A stretch of 64,000 nucleotides of DNA. Source: Microbacterium sp. MYb54 (GTDB lineage Bacteria; Actinomycetota; Actinomycetes; Actinomycetales; Microbacteriaceae). How positions within the stretch are numbered: position 1 is the first letter of the stretch; every line of letters begins with the position of its first letter. Location: assembly GCF_002979515.1 (NCBI RefSeq), contig NZ_PCPA01000011.1, forward strand, positions 62,001 to 126,000, given 5' to 3'. This document shows positions 42,972 through 52,257 of the stretch, piece after piece. The position numbers were made by a program, and so were the translations under genes. The notes beneath the pieces were generated by a model, which was not told where the DNA came from, did no database searches, and was given only the letters and a program-made list of their open reading frames with translations.

Positions 42972-42977
42972 ACGCTA
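42972..42977 (-). promoter_or_regulatory. Leaderless -10 box of the alpha/beta hydrolase gene
   Basis: Minus-strand TAGCGT ends 6 nt before the GTG at 42965. Confidence 0.45.
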
Positions 42978-43020
42978 CTCCGCGCTGCGGCGCGACATTC
43001 CGCTCGTCACCGGGTGGAGG

Positions 43021-44313
43021 TCACGCCGGCGTCTCCAGGACTGTCTTCTCGCGTCGCACGGCACCTCGATAGGCGTCTTTGTTGACGTAGTACGCCATCC
43101 GGTCCAGGCCCAGGTAGTGATAGCCGCCGGTGACATCGGGCCAGGGCGTTCCGGTCACCCGGTCGCGGAACCGGGCCGCGCGCGCGGGGTCCTCTTCGAC
43201 GGCTCCGAGATAGGCGGCGAGCAGATCGGCCTGCTCGTAGCGGCCCTGCCAGCCGATACCCGATGCTTCGATCATGCCCATCACGTAGAGGCCGTTGAAC
43301 GATGCGGGGAAGACGTTGAGGAACAGGCGGGGCGAGGCGCCGCGCCAGTGCAGGTGCTTCCGGTCGACGAACGGGTAGTCGAGCGTGTAGCCGGTGGCGA
43401 GCAGCACGAGGTCGTAGTCGTCGGAGGTGCCGTCGCGGAAGTGCACGGTCGCCCCGTCGAAGCGGTCGATGTCGGGGCGGATGCGCAGATCGCCTTGTCC
43501 GAGGTGATTCAGGATCATGGTGTTCACGATCGGGTGCGACTCATAGATGCGATAGTCGGGCTTCGGGAAGCCGAACCGGACCGGGTCGCCCGTGAAGGCC
43601 CGCAGCACGCGACTGTCGACCGCCTGCTTGATGCGCGCCGGCAGTGGACGGCCCTGGTTGAGGGTGTCGCTGGGCTTGCCGAAGAGATAGCGGGGTACGA
43701 AGTAGTAGCCGCGGCGGACGCTCATGTCGACGGAGACCGCATGATGCACGGCATCCACCGCGATGTCGCAGCCGGAGTTGCCCGCGCCGATCAGCAGCAC
43801 CCGCTTGCCCTTCAACTGGTCGGGCGACTTGTAGGCGCTTGTGTGCAGCACCTCTCCCGCGAACTCTCCGGGGAACGTCGGCACATTCGGCTTGGCGAGC
43901 GTCCCATTCGCGAGCACGACTCCCGCGTACCGACGGGTCTCCTCGCCGCCGGGGCCGGTGCTGGTGAGATCCCAGCCGTCATCGCGCTGTTCGAGGCGGG
44001 TGACCCTGGTGTCGAAGCGGAACAGCGAGGAGAGTGCGAAGTGCCGGGCGTACTCCTCGAAGTACTGCTTGAGCACTCGGTGGCCGGGGTAGTCGACCCG
44101 CGACTTCATCGGGAACTCGGCGAACTCGGTGGTGGTGCGCGAGGAGATGAGATGCGCCGACTCGTACATCGTGCTGCGGGGATTCTCGATGTCCCACAGT
44201 CCGCCGACGCCATGCGACGACTCGTAACCGTCAACGGCGATCCCGCGCTTCTGCAGCGCGCGTGCCGCAGCGAGGCCCGATGGCCCCGCGCCGATCACGG
44301 CATATCTGTTCAT
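43021..44313 (-). CDS. Flavin-containing monooxygenase
   Basis: A 430-aa class B flavoprotein monooxygenase. The FAD motif GAGPSGLAAARAL is at 8-20, the NADPH motif GAGNSGCDIA lies in the middle, a variant of the FMO fingerprint appears as FPGEFAGEVLHTSAY, and the LATGY motif precedes the C-terminus. It oxygenates a nitrogen, sulfur or ketone substrate using NADPH and O2. ATG 44313 has GGGGAG about 6 nt upstream; the frame extension crosses the mtl terminator. It lies directly behind that terminator and is therefore probably transcribed separately. Confidence 0.9.
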   Translation of the reverse strand: MNRYAVIGAGPSGLAAARALQKRGIAVDGYESSHGVGGLWDIENPRSTMYESAHLISSRTTTEFAEFPMKSRVDYPGHRVLKQYFEEYARHFALSSLFRFDTRVTRLEQRDDGWDLTSTGPGGEETRRYAGVVLANGTLAKPNVPTFPGEFAGEVLHTSAYKSPDQLKGKRVLLIGAGNSGCDIAVDAVHHAVSVDMSVRRGYYFVPRYLFGKPSDTLNQGRPLPARIKQAVDSRVLRAFTGDPVRFGFPKPDYRIYESHPIVNTMILNHLGQGDLRIRPDIDRFDGATVHFRDGTSDDYDLVLLATGYTLDYPFVDRKHLHWRGASPRLFLNVFPASFNGLYVMGMIEASGIGWQGRYEQADLLAAYLGAVEEDPARAARFRDRVTGTPWPDVTGGYHYLGLDRMAYYVNKDAYRGAVRREKTVLETPA

Positions 44314-44340
44314 CTGGCTCCCCGCACATCGCCGTGCTCG

Positions 44341-44384
44341 AAAAACGCCCCCGCCCACCGATCGTATCGGCAGGGCGGGGGCGT
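44341..44384 (-). terminator. Intrinsic terminator of the mannitol PTS operon
   Basis: On the minus strand, ACGCCCCCGCCC (44384-44373) and GGGCGGGGGCGT (44356-44345) pair over 12 bp, with an inner CCGAT/ATCGG stem, followed by TTTTT (44345-44341). It is the most canonical rho-independent terminator in the window. Confidence 0.9.
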
Positions 44385-44398
44385 CGATGAGAGGTGGG

Positions 44399-45556
44399 TC
44401 AGGCGACCTCGATGCCTTGCTGCCGCGCCGCGACAGCATCCCGGATCAGCGGGAACAGCGGGTGCTCGGGGTCGAGGCCCGTCGTCCGCGTGGTGAACCC
44501 GGCAGGATCCTCGGTGCGAAGAAGCTGCTGCAGTTCGACCGACTGCTCGTCGGCCGGGTCGTCGAAATCGAGTGCCGCCGACACTGCGGCGACCAGTGCG
44601 ACGCTCGGCAGCCCGCGTTCGGCGGCCATGGCAGCCGGTCCGACGAAGCGCTCATGCCGCGAGATCTTGCGCAGCGGCTGGCGTCCGACCCGCTGCACCG
44701 TGTCGATGAGCGCGGGGTTGCGGAACCGGTCGAGGATCGTCGCGCGATAGGCCGCGAGATCCTCAGGGTCCAGGCCGTGCTCGGCGACCAGAACTGCCGA
44801 GGTCTCCTCGAGAGCCGCCGACACGCTCGCCGCGATGGCGGGATCGGCCAGGGCGTCCGAGATGCGTTCGATGCCGGCGCGGGCTCCGAAGTAGGCCGTC
44901 GCCGCATGGCCCGTGTTCACCGTGAAGAGCTTGCGCTCGATGTACGGGGCCAGATCGTCGACGAAGTGCGCGCCCGGGATGTTCGGCAGCTCGCCACCGA
45001 AAGGCCCGGACTCGATCGCCCACTCGAAGTAGGGCTCGACCGTGACGTCGACGCCTGATCCCTCCGGCTGTGCGGGCACGATGCGGTCCACCGCGGTGTT
45101 CGCGAAGACCGCGCGGGCGAGCAGCTTCTCGGCATCCGCCCCAGCCGCCGATGCGACCTCGCGGCGCAGCAGATCGGTGGCGCCGATCGCGTTCTCGCAG
45201 GCCATCACCTGCAGCGGTGCGGCCTCGGGGGAGCGCAGTGCCAGTCCCGCGACGATCGACGGAGCAACGAACCGCAGCACGGTCGGCCCGACCGCGGTCG
45301 TGACGACATCGGCCGAGGCGACCTCTTCCGCCACCGCTGCGGGATCCGTCCGGCTGTTCACCGCCCGGAAGCCGGTGACGACGTGATCGGTCCCTCCGGG
45401 GCCGGCTTCGTGCACGGTGTACGAGTCGACAGCGTTGATCGCATCGACCAGCGCGTCGGCGACGTCCGAGAACACGACCTCGTACCCGCCTTCGCGCAGC
45501 AGGAGACCGACGAACCCGCGCCCGATGTTGCCTGCCCCGAAGTGGACCGCCTTCAT
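44399..45556 (-). CDS. mtlD: Mannitol-1-phosphate 5-dehydrogenase
   Basis: A 385-aa long-chain polyol dehydrogenase oxidising mannitol-1-phosphate to fructose-6-phosphate with NAD. N-terminal [14 protein letters not shown] binds the cofactor, and the catalytic segment [16 protein letters not shown] follows centrally. ATG 45556 overlaps the mtlF stop (ATGA). It is the last gene of the PTS operon and is followed by a U-tract terminator. Confidence 0.97.
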   Translation of the reverse strand: MKAVHFGAGNIGRGFVGLLLREGGYEVVFSDVADALVDAINAVDSYTVHEAGPGGTDHVVTGFRAVNSRTDPAAVAEEVASADVVTTAVGPTVLRFVAPSIVAGLALRSPEAAPLQVMACENAIGATDLLRREVASAAGADAEKLLARAVFANTAVDRIVPAQPEGSGVDVTVEPYFEWAIESGPFGGELPNIPGAHFVDDLAPYIERKLFTVNTGHAATAYFGARAGIERISDALADPAIAASVSAALEETSAVLVAEHGLDPEDLAAYRATILDRFRNPALIDTVQRVGRQPLRKISRHERFVGPAAMAAERGLPSVALVAAVSAALDFDDPADEQSVELQQLLRTEDPAGFTTRTTGLDPEHPLFPLIRDAVAARQQGIEVA

Positions 45557-45987
45557 CCCTCGTTCACCTCCGAGAGGAGGGCGTAGAGCTCCTCCGCGGT
45601 CTTCGCCGCGGACAGCCGGGCCACGTCGTCCTCCTCGGAGAACAGGATCGCGATCCGGGAGAGGATCTCCAGGTGTTCGTCGCCCACTCCGGCGATGCCG
45701 ATCACGAAGGTCGCAGGATCCCCTGCCCAGTCGACACCGCCGTCGTAGCGGACGACCGACAGGGCCGAGGCGAGGATCGTGTCCTTCGCGTCGTTGGTGC
45801 CGTGCGGGATCGCCAGGCCGTTGCCCATGAAGGTCGACACGGTCTCCTCGCGCTGCCGCATCGCGTCGACGTATGCCGGCGTGACGGCTTCGGCGGCGAC
45901 GAGGATGTCCGTCGCCTCCTGGAGGGCTTCATCCCGCGTCGCCCCTCCGGGGTGGATACGGACCTGCTCGGGGCTGAGAACGCTCAT
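45553..45987 (-). CDS. mtlF: PTS mannitol-specific EIIA component
   Basis: A 144-aa free-standing EIIA of the mannitol/fructose family. The phosphorylation site is H62 in GLAIPHGT, and the helical C-terminus is intact. It relays phosphate from HPr to the EIIB domain of MtlA and is likely also a phosphodonor for the EIIA-like and PRD domains of MtlR. Both ends overlap neighbours by ATGA. Confidence 0.95.
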   Translation of the reverse strand: MSVLSPEQVRIHPGGATRDEALQEATDILVAAEAVTPAYVDAMRQREETVSTFMGNGLAIPHGTNDAKDTILASALSVVRYDGGVDWAGDPATFVIGIAGVGDEHLEILSRIAILFSEEDDVARLSAAKTAEELYALLSEVNEG

Positions 45988-47618
45988 TCGTTTTCCTTTC
46001 GCTGTTCGCGCACCATTTCGACGACCTCTTCGTACTTGGGCGAGTTCATGAAGTTGTCGACCGACACGTGGACCGAGTTCGGCGACTTCGCCTCGGCGCG
46101 CTCGGTGAGCTGCTGCTGCGTGATCACCACGTCGGCTGTTCCGTCGAGGTTCGCGATCGCCTGGTTGGTGACCGTGATGTCCTCGATGCCGGCCTTCTTC
46201 AGCTTGTTGCGGAGCACACTGGCGCCCATGGCGGACGACCCCATGCCGGCGTCGCAGGCGAACACGATGCGCTCGATCGGTGCGGTGACGAGCGCGGTCG
46301 TGCTCGGGGTCGCAGCCGACTCGGGGGCCGTGGTCGCGGTCGACGTGCGCAGCGCGTCCATGGCGGCGGACGACTTGCCCTTGTTCGCCTCGGTCTGCGC
46401 GATCGCGGCGCCGAAGGTATCGCCCTCGGCCTCGAGGTCACGCTTGCGCGACGCCCGCAGGATCACTCCGGTGATGAGGAACGTGACGGTCGCGGCGATG
46501 ATCACAGACAGGTACACGACCAGCAGGTTGGGGACGCCCGGTCCGATGGCGGCCGCGCTCACGGCGATGATGCTTCCGGGGGCTGCCGGGAACGCCAGAC
46601 CCCCGCCGAGGACCATGTTCGTGGTGACTCCGGCCGCGCCACCCGCGATGAGGGCGAGGATGGTGGTCGGCTTGCTCAGTGCATACGGGAAGTAGATCTC
46701 GTGGATGCCGCCGAAGAACTGGATGATCGCAGCACCCGGTGCGGAGGCCTTCGCCGCGCCGACACCGAAGAAGGTGAAGGCGAGAAGCAGTCCGAGGCCC
46801 GGGCCGGGGTTCGCCTCGATGAGGAAGAGGATCGACTTGCCGGCCTCGGCGGCCTGCTCGATGCCGAGCGGGGTGAACACGCCGTGGTTGATGGCGTTGT
46901 TCAGGAACAGCACCTTGGCCGGCTCGACGATGATCGACACGAGCGGCAGCAGATTCAGCGAGACGAGCCAGTCGACGGCCGTACCGAGCGCCGCACTGAT
47001 GCCGAGCATCACGGGTCCGAACACGAAGAAGCCGACGATCGCGAGGATCATGCCGAGGATGCCGGCGGAGAAGTTGTTGACCAGCATCTCGAAGCCGGGG
47101 CGGATCTTGCCCTCCCAGATCCGGTCGACCTGCTTCATGATCCAGGCTGCGATCGGCCCCATGATCATGGCGCCGAGGAACATCGGGATGTTCGTGCCGA
47201 CGATCACACCGACCGTGGCGATGGAGGCGACCACGCCGCCGCGCTCGCCGTAGACCATACGGCCGGCGGTGTTGGCGATCAGCAGCGGCAGCAGGTACGT
47301 GACCATCGGGCCCACGAGGCCGACGTAGGCGAGGATGTTGCCGTCAGCGCCCTCGGCGACCGTCGTCATGGCTCCCTGCCAGCCGAGGATCACGGAATCG
47401 CCGCCGCCGCCGAGGATCTCGGACACTCCGGCCCAGTGCCAGCCGAACGGGCTCTCTGCACCGAAGAACCCCTTGGGGATGAAGAGCATCGTGATGAAGC
47501 CCCAGGCGATGAAGGCCGCGATGTTCGGCATGATCATGCCGGACAGGAATGTGCCGAAGCGCTGCACTCCTACGCGGAGGCCGCCAGGTTTGGTGGCGGC
47601 AGGTGACGTCGTCGTCAT
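45984..47618 (-). CDS. mtlA: PTS mannitol transporter EIICB component
   Basis: A 544-aa membrane permease and kinase. The IIC domain (about 15-390) carries FLSGMIMPNIAAFIAWG and the mannitol motif GGIHEIYFPY (303-312). A linker rich in Ala/Thr/Ser (about 415-447) leads to a IIB domain with phosphocysteine C455 in FACDAGMGSSAMG. It has no fused IIA, which mtlF supplies. ATG 47618 overlaps the ptsI stop, and the ribosome site is weak, so coupling from ptsI is likely important. Confidence 0.96.
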   Translation of the reverse strand: MTTTSPAATKPGGLRVGVQRFGTFLSGMIMPNIAAFIAWGFITMLFIPKGFFGAESPFGWHWAGVSEILGGGGDSVILGWQGAMTTVAEGADGNILAYVGLVGPMVTYLLPLLIANTAGRMVYGERGGVVASIATVGVIVGTNIPMFLGAMIMGPIAAWIMKQVDRIWEGKIRPGFEMLVNNFSAGILGMILAIVGFFVFGPVMLGISAALGTAVDWLVSLNLLPLVSIIVEPAKVLFLNNAINHGVFTPLGIEQAAEAGKSILFLIEANPGPGLGLLLAFTFFGVGAAKASAPGAAIIQFFGGIHEIYFPYALSKPTTILALIAGGAAGVTTNMVLGGGLAFPAAPGSIIAVSAAAIGPGVPNLLVVYLSVIIAATVTFLITGVILRASRKRDLEAEGDTFGAAIAQTEANKGKSSAAMDALRTSTATTAPESAATPSTTALVTAPIERIVFACDAGMGSSAMGASVLRNKLKKAGIEDITVTNQAIANLDGTADVVITQQQLTERAEAKSPNSVHVSVDNFMNSPKYEEVVEMVREQRKENE

Positions 47619-49300
47619 GATGTCGTCTCTTTCTTGTGGAGGGGGAGTTCCGCGGCGAGAGTCGCCACGGCGGTTCGGGCGGAGGAGGCGTCGTCGGCAG
47701 CCAGGGCGGCCTGGGCGAGGCTCCGCGCCTCGGACGGAGTGCGCTCGGACAGCGCGTGTCGCACATCGGCCAGGGCCGACGGCGCCATCGAGAGGCTGGT
47801 GGCGCCGAGCCCGACCAGGACCACGGCGAGCAGCGGATCGGCCGCAGCCTCGCCACAGATGCCGACGGGCTTGCCGAGACGGGCACCCGCATCGCCGACC
47901 TCGCGCACGAGGCGGAGGACGGCAGGGTGCCACGGGTCCTGGAAACCGGCGACGGAGCCGAGCATGCGGTCGGCGGCCATCGTGTACTGCGTGAGGTCGT
48001 TGGTGCCGATCGAGGCGAAGTCGGCGTGCGCGAGCACGCGGTCGGCGAGCAGCGCGCTTGCCGGGATCTCCACCATGACGCCGGCCGTCTTCAGTCCGTA
48101 CTCGCGGGCGAGGCCCGTGAAGTAGATGGTCTCCTCGACCGTGGCCACCATGGGAGCCATCACCCAGAGGTCGGCCTCGGTCGCAGCGTCGGCTTCTGCG
48201 AGAGCGGTGAGCTGCTCGCGCAGGATGTCCTCACTCGCCCGCAGCGCCCGCAGCCCGCGAAGACCGAGCGCCGGGTTCTCCTCGTGCGCGTCGTTGAGGA
48301 ACGCGAGGGGCTTGTCGGCGCCGGCATCCAGCATCCGGACCACGACCTTCTTGCCGGGGAATGCCGCCAGCAGCTCGCGATACGACTCGCGCTGCTGGGC
48401 GATCGTCGGTGCCTGCGCGGAGGAGAGGAACAGGAACTCGGTGCGGAACAGCCCGACGCCCTCGGCCCCCCGAACGACCGCATCGGCCGCGTCTGCAGGC
48501 TTCCCCAGATTCGCGAGCAGCGCGACAGGCGTGCCGTCGGCGAGAGCGCCGGGAGTAGGTGGGGCGGAGTCCGCCGATTGGCGAGCGGCGGCGCGTTCGG
48601 TGGCGCGGGCCTTCTCGTCATCCGTCGGCTCGCGCGTGACGACGCCGCTGGCGGCGTCGACGATCACGGTCTCGCCCGTGGCGAGCAGCGCGCCGTCGGC
48701 GACTCCGACGATCGCGACGATTCCCTTCTCCCTGGCGAGGATCGCCGTGTGAGATGTCGGGCCGCCGTCGGAGGTGATCAGAGCGAGCACCTGGTCGAGG
48801 TCGAGGAGTGCGGTGTCGGCGGGGGCGAGATCGCGGGCGACGAGAACGAATGGGTGCCCCGGATTCGGGACGCCGGGAGCGTCGACGCCGCGAAGACGGG
48901 CGAGCACGCGCTGTGCGATGTCATCGAGGTCGGCTGCGCGCTCGCCGAGGTAGCCGCCGACGGCTTCGAGAGTCGCGCGGAAACCGGCGAATGCATCGTG
49001 CACGGCCCACTCCGCGGTCGCGCCGGCATCGATCCGGGTGTCGACCTCGTCTTGAAGAGTCGGGTCCTCGGCGATCATCGCCTGAGCTTCGAGAACCTCC
49101 TGCGCGGAGCCGCCTGCGGCCTCCCCTCGCGCATTCAGCTCGTTCGCGACGATCGAGACCGCCTCACGCACCCTGGCGCGTTCGGCGTCTGCGCCCACAC
49201 TGCTCGGCGTGTTCTCCGGAGCGGCCATCGCCTCGGCCATGCGGACGACCGCGCCCTGGGCCACCCCGAGACCGATCCCCACACCGCGCAACTCGCTCAT
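47615..49300 (-). CDS. ptsI: PTS enzyme I (phosphoenolpyruvate-protein phosphotransferase)
   Basis: A 561-aa enzyme I that transfers phosphate from PEP to HPr. The phosphohistidine is H184 in GGPTSHTAILAR; the C-terminal PEP-binding barrel shows FRTEFLFL, the Cys motif GICGEAAADP and the FASIGTNDLTQY signature. Unusually it is embedded in the mannitol operon between ptsH and mtlA with 4-bp overlaps on both sides, so general PTS components are expressed together with this permease. Confidence 0.97.
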   Translation of the reverse strand: MSELRGVGIGLGVAQGAVVRMAEAMAAPENTPSSVGADAERARVREAVSIVANELNARGEAAGGSAQEVLEAQAMIAEDPTLQDEVDTRIDAGATAEWAVHDAFAGFRATLEAVGGYLGERAADLDDIAQRVLARLRGVDAPGVPNPGHPFVLVARDLAPADTALLDLDQVLALITSDGGPTSHTAILAREKGIVAIVGVADGALLATGETVIVDAASGVVTREPTDDEKARATERAAARQSADSAPPTPGALADGTPVALLANLGKPADAADAVVRGAEGVGLFRTEFLFLSSAQAPTIAQQRESYRELLAAFPGKKVVVRMLDAGADKPLAFLNDAHEENPALGLRGLRALRASEDILREQLTALAEADAATEADLWVMAPMVATVEETIYFTGLAREYGLKTAGVMVEIPASALLADRVLAHADFASIGTNDLTQYTMAADRMLGSVAGFQDPWHPAVLRLVREVGDAGARLGKPVGICGEAAADPLLAVVLVGLGATSLSMAPSALADVRHALSERTPSEARSLAQAALAADDASSARTAVATLAAELPLHKKETTS

Positions 49301-49578
49301 CCGGCAGCGTCCTGATCGTGGTCGGTGGTGAGGAGCTCGGTGAGCGTGTCGAGGACGCTCTCGGCGCCGTCGCCGTCAGCCGTGAGAGTCACGTAGTCGC
49401 CGTACTCGATGGCGAGGGCGATGACTCCGAGGATGCTGGCGGCATTCACCGGCTTGCCCGAGTCCTTGGCGATCGTCACGGGGATGCCGGACTCCTTCGC
49501 CGCCTGTGCGAAGAGCTTCGCCGGGCGGGCGTGCAATCCGTGTGACGAGCCGATCCGGACGGTGCGAGTGGCGGTCAT
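49297..49578 (-). CDS. ptsH: PTS phosphocarrier HPr (mannitol operon copy)
   Basis: A 93-aa HPr. The active-site histidine is H16 in SSHGLHARPA and the regulatory-serine position is S48 in VNAASILG, though HPr kinase is not expected in actinobacteria. It carries phosphate from enzyme I to EIIA proteins. ATG 49578 overlaps the EIIB-like stop and its own stop overlaps ptsI. A second, divergent HPr is encoded at 51992-52255. Confidence 0.95.
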   Translation of the reverse strand: MTATRTVRIGSSHGLHARPAKLFAQAAKESGIPVTIAKDSGKPVNAASILGVIALAIEYGDYVTLTADGDGAESVLDTLTELLTTDHDQDAAG

Positions 49579-49892
49579 GATGTTCCTTTCGGGGTTTCGC
49601 CGGCGGCGGCGAGGATCGATCGAGCGAGGTCGAGCGTGCGTGAGCCATCGCGATCGGCGAAGACGTCGTCGGGGAGTACCGCGACGGGCGTGCCCGCGTG
49701 GCTGCGGATGCTATCCAGTCGGTCGCTCAGATGGGGGCCGATGAGGACGAGGTCGTGGTCGGAACCGGCGACGGAACTCTCCATCCCTGCCGCAGCGTCC
49801 CAGTCGAGGCCTGCTGCGGCTGCCGCGCTGCGGAGCCGCTGTGCGACGAACGTGCTCGACGCTCCCGCGCCACACACCACGAGAATCCTCAT
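49575..49892 (-). CDS. Stand-alone PTS EIIB-like protein
   Basis: A 105-aa protein starting MRILVVCGAGASSTF with phosphocysteine C8 in the loop of the lactose/cellobiose-type IIB fold. It is the first gene of the mannitol operon, although MtlA already has its own IIB domain. ATG 49892 has AGGAAGGG about 9 nt upstream; the longer frame to 50042 crosses the regulatory region. It has no adjacent cognate IIC, so it may serve another permease or act as a phosphorylation-dependent signal for MtlR. Confidence 0.82.
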   Translation of the reverse strand: MRILVVCGAGASSTFVAQRLRSAAAAAGLDWDAAAGMESSVAGSDHDLVLIGPHLSDRLDSIRSHAGTPVAVLPDDVFADRDGSRTLDLARSILAAAGETPKGTS

Positions 49893-49948
49893 TGATGCCC
49901 ACCCTTCCTGAGAACAGTCTGGGAACCGCTCAGGGGTCCGCGCCAACA

Positions 49949-49982
49949 CGTTCCTTTCCGCCCCCGCGGAACGCACCGTTCC
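49949..49982. promoter_or_regulatory. Inverted-repeat cluster between mannitol operon and mtlR
   Basis: CGTTCC (49949-49954), GGAACG (49968-49973) and CGTTCC (49977-49982) alternate, and TTCCGCCC occurs twice 23 bp apart. It lies in the divergent region and is a candidate MtlR site; assignment is inference. Confidence 0.4.
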
Positions 49983-50059
49983 GCCCGAGGGTGCCGGGCA
50001 GCTGACATCATGGAGAACACGTCGAGACAGTGCGGTCAGCACGCGGGAAGGGGAGCATC

Positions 50060-51982
50060 ATGTCGCGCCAGCGCCAGGACCAGCTCCTCGCGGCGCTCCT
50101 GCGCCAGGAAGGATGGGCGACGGCGGCGAGCCTCGCCGACCTGATGGGGGTCACCCCTCGCAGCATCCGCTCCTACGTCGCGGCGCTGAACGCCCGAACT
50201 CCCGGGGCCGCCGTGATCGAGTCGGGCCCCGCCGGCTATCGTGCAGGATCCGGCGCCCGCGGTGCGCTGCGGATGCGTCAGACCGGTGAGTCCGCACCGC
50301 GAGACCGCCTGCACACGCTGGTGCGCCTGCTTCTGGATGAGCCCGCGGGGATCGACGTGTTCGACACCGCCGAGGATCTGCACGTCAGCGAGGCGACCCT
50401 CGAGGCTGATCTGGTGCGCGTGCGGGGCCTGCTCGACGGCACGGACCTCGTCCTCGAACGGGTCAGGGAGAACGTGCGCCTGCGAGGCAACGAGGCGGCG
50501 CAGCGACGCCTTCTCAGCAGGCTCGCCCACGACGAGATGGACGACGCCTCCTTCCATCCCGAGACCTTCCGCCGTGCACTCTCCGGGTCTGCGGTCGCTG
50601 CCAGCGCGGTCGGGCCGTTCAAGTCTTCGCTGGTGCGCGAGCTCGGCGAACTCGGCTATTACGTGAACGAGCTCGCGATCTCGGACGTACTGCTGCACAT
50701 CGCGATCGCGGCGGAGCGGGTCGCCGCGGGTCACACCCTCGAGTCGACCCCCGCGGGTACTCGTGAGGAGATCCCGCGCGTCGGAACAGTCATCGCACGT
50801 CTCGCCGATGAGCACTTCTCGGTCGTGCTCGGCGAGGGGGACAGCGGCCACCTCGCGTCTCTCGTGCTCACCCGCATCGTCGCACCGGGTGAGGACGCCA
50901 CCCGCGAGGTCGCTCGCAGCGGGGTGGATCCGGCGGTCGAGGAAGCGGTGCGCGACGAGATCGCCCGGGCCGCCGAAGACTTCCAGGTCGATCTGGTCGA
51001 CGAGACGTTCGTCCTGCGTCTCGCGCTGCACGTGCAGAACCTGCTGCGGCGGGCAGAGGAGAGTGCGCTCACCCGCAACCCGCTCACCCGTTCGCTCAAG
51101 ACGACCTATCCGATGATCTTCGAGGTCGCGGTGTCGATCGCAAGCGGTCTCCACGACCGTCTCGGCACACCGATCCACGACGACGAGATCGCCTACATCG
51201 CCATGCACGTGGGCGGACGCCTCGAACGCAGCCGCAAGGCCGAGTCGATCCTCACCGCCACCATCGTCTGCCCGGGCTACCACGAGCTGCATGAGCTGCT
51301 CCGCTCCAGCGTCGACCGCTCACTGGGCTCCGCGATCGAGGTGACGACAGTCGTCACCAACGTCGACCCCGACTGGACCTCGTTCGACACCGACCTCGTG
51401 CTCAGCACGATCGAACCGGGATCCTCCGGCGACCGCTTCGTGCGCATCCAGCCGTTCCTCACCGATGCCGACGTCGACCGTATCCAGCAGGCGGCGGCCC
51501 GCGTGCGGCGGGGGCGCAGGCTCACCCGCCTCCGTGACGAACTGGCCCGCTACTTCCTCGCCGACGCCTACGTCTTCCCGCTCCCCGACGAGGGGGAGGA
51601 GGCGATCATCCGCCGCCTCGGAGGACTCCTGGTGCGGGCAGGGCTCATCGGTGAGGACTACATCGACAACACCATCGTGCGCGAGCGGATGTCGTCGACA
51701 GCGTTCACGGATGCTCTCGCCGTCCCCCACGCCCTGCAGATGACCGCGACTCGCACCGCTATCGCGATCGGTGTGGCCGACGGGTCGGCAGCGTGGGGCG
51801 GAGGGCGCGTGCAGGTCGTCGCGCTCGCCGCGTTCAGCGAGAGCGACCGCGCGGCGTTCCAGACAGTGTTCGAGCAGCTGGTCGAAGTGTTCAGCGAGCG
51901 TGAGAGCGTGCATCGCATCGTCCGGAAGGGGACGACGTTCGAAGCCTTCCTCGATGAGCTCGTCGCCGTGATCGACGGCTGA
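50060..51982 (+). CDS. mtlR: PRD-containing transcriptional activator MtlR with EIIB- and EIIA-like domains
   Basis: A 640-aa BglG/MtlR-family regulator. The N-terminal HTH (5-60, VTPRSIRSYV) is followed by a second HTH-like region (85-145), PRD1 (about 185-285, H213), PRD2 (about 295-395, H324 and H383), an EIIB-like domain with C404 (IVCPGYH) and a C-terminal EIIA domain with H557 (LAVPH). Phosphorylation by HPr and EII proteins would set activity according to mannitol flux. ATG 50060 has GGGGAG about 6 nt upstream. It is divergent from the mannitol operon. The Cys and His sites all appear intact. Confidence 0.93.
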   Translation: MSRQRQDQLLAALLRQEGWATAASLADLMGVTPRSIRSYVAALNARTPGAAVIESGPAGYRAGSGARGALRMRQTGESAPRDRLHTLVRLLLDEPAGIDVFDTAEDLHVSEATLEADLVRVRGLLDGTDLVLERVRENVRLRGNEAAQRRLLSRLAHDEMDDASFHPETFRRALSGSAVAASAVGPFKSSLVRELGELGYYVNELAISDVLLHIAIAAERVAAGHTLESTPAGTREEIPRVGTVIARLADEHFSVVLGEGDSGHLASLVLTRIVAPGEDATREVARSGVDPAVEEAVRDEIARAAEDFQVDLVDETFVLRLALHVQNLLRRAEESALTRNPLTRSLKTTYPMIFEVAVSIASGLHDRLGTPIHDDEIAYIAMHVGGRLERSRKAESILTATIVCPGYHELHELLRSSVDRSLGSAIEVTTVVTNVDPDWTSFDTDLVLSTIEPGSSGDRFVRIQPFLTDADVDRIQQAAARVRRGRRLTRLRDELARYFLADAYVFPLPDEGEEAIIRRLGGLLVRAGLIGEDYIDNTIVRERMSSTAFTDALAVPHALQMTATRTAIAIGVADGSAAWGGGRVQVVALAAFSESDRAAFQTVFEQLVEVFSERESVHRIVRKGTTFEAFLDELVAVIDG

Positions 51983-51991
51983 GCGCAGCCC

Positions 51992-52255
51992 TCACTCCCC
52001 GGGAGCGAGCACCTCCGCCAGTTGATCGAGGACGGCTTCCGAGGTCGCGGATGCCGCCGTCTCGAGCACGACCGCGTCACCGGCGGCGATCCCGAGGTCC
52101 ATCACCGCCAGCACGCTGCTCAGATCGACCGTGGTGCCGTCGGCAGTGCGCAGCGTGACCGTCTCGCTATGAGATTGCACGAGGCGGACCAGCTCGGCGA
52201 CCGGACGCGCATGAATCCCGTTGTGCGCGCTGACGACGACACGTCGGATCGACAT
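51992..52255 (-). CDS. Second HPr-family phosphocarrier protein
   Basis: An 87-aa HPr-like protein with H15 in HNGIHARPVAEL and Ser46/47 in VDLSSVLAVMDL. Conserved Arg and Pro after the histidine suggest it is phosphorylatable. ATG 52255 lies 3 bp after the phosphomutase stop, so it is probably co-transcribed with punA and the phosphomutase gene. It converges on mtlR, 9 bp apart. Sequence differs widely from the mannitol-operon HPr. Confidence 0.9.
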   Translation of the reverse strand: MSIRRVVVSAHNGIHARPVAELVRLVQSHSETVTLRTADGTTVDLSSVLAVMDLGIAAGDAVVLETAASATSEAVLDQLAEVLAPGE

Positions 52256-52257
52256 GA

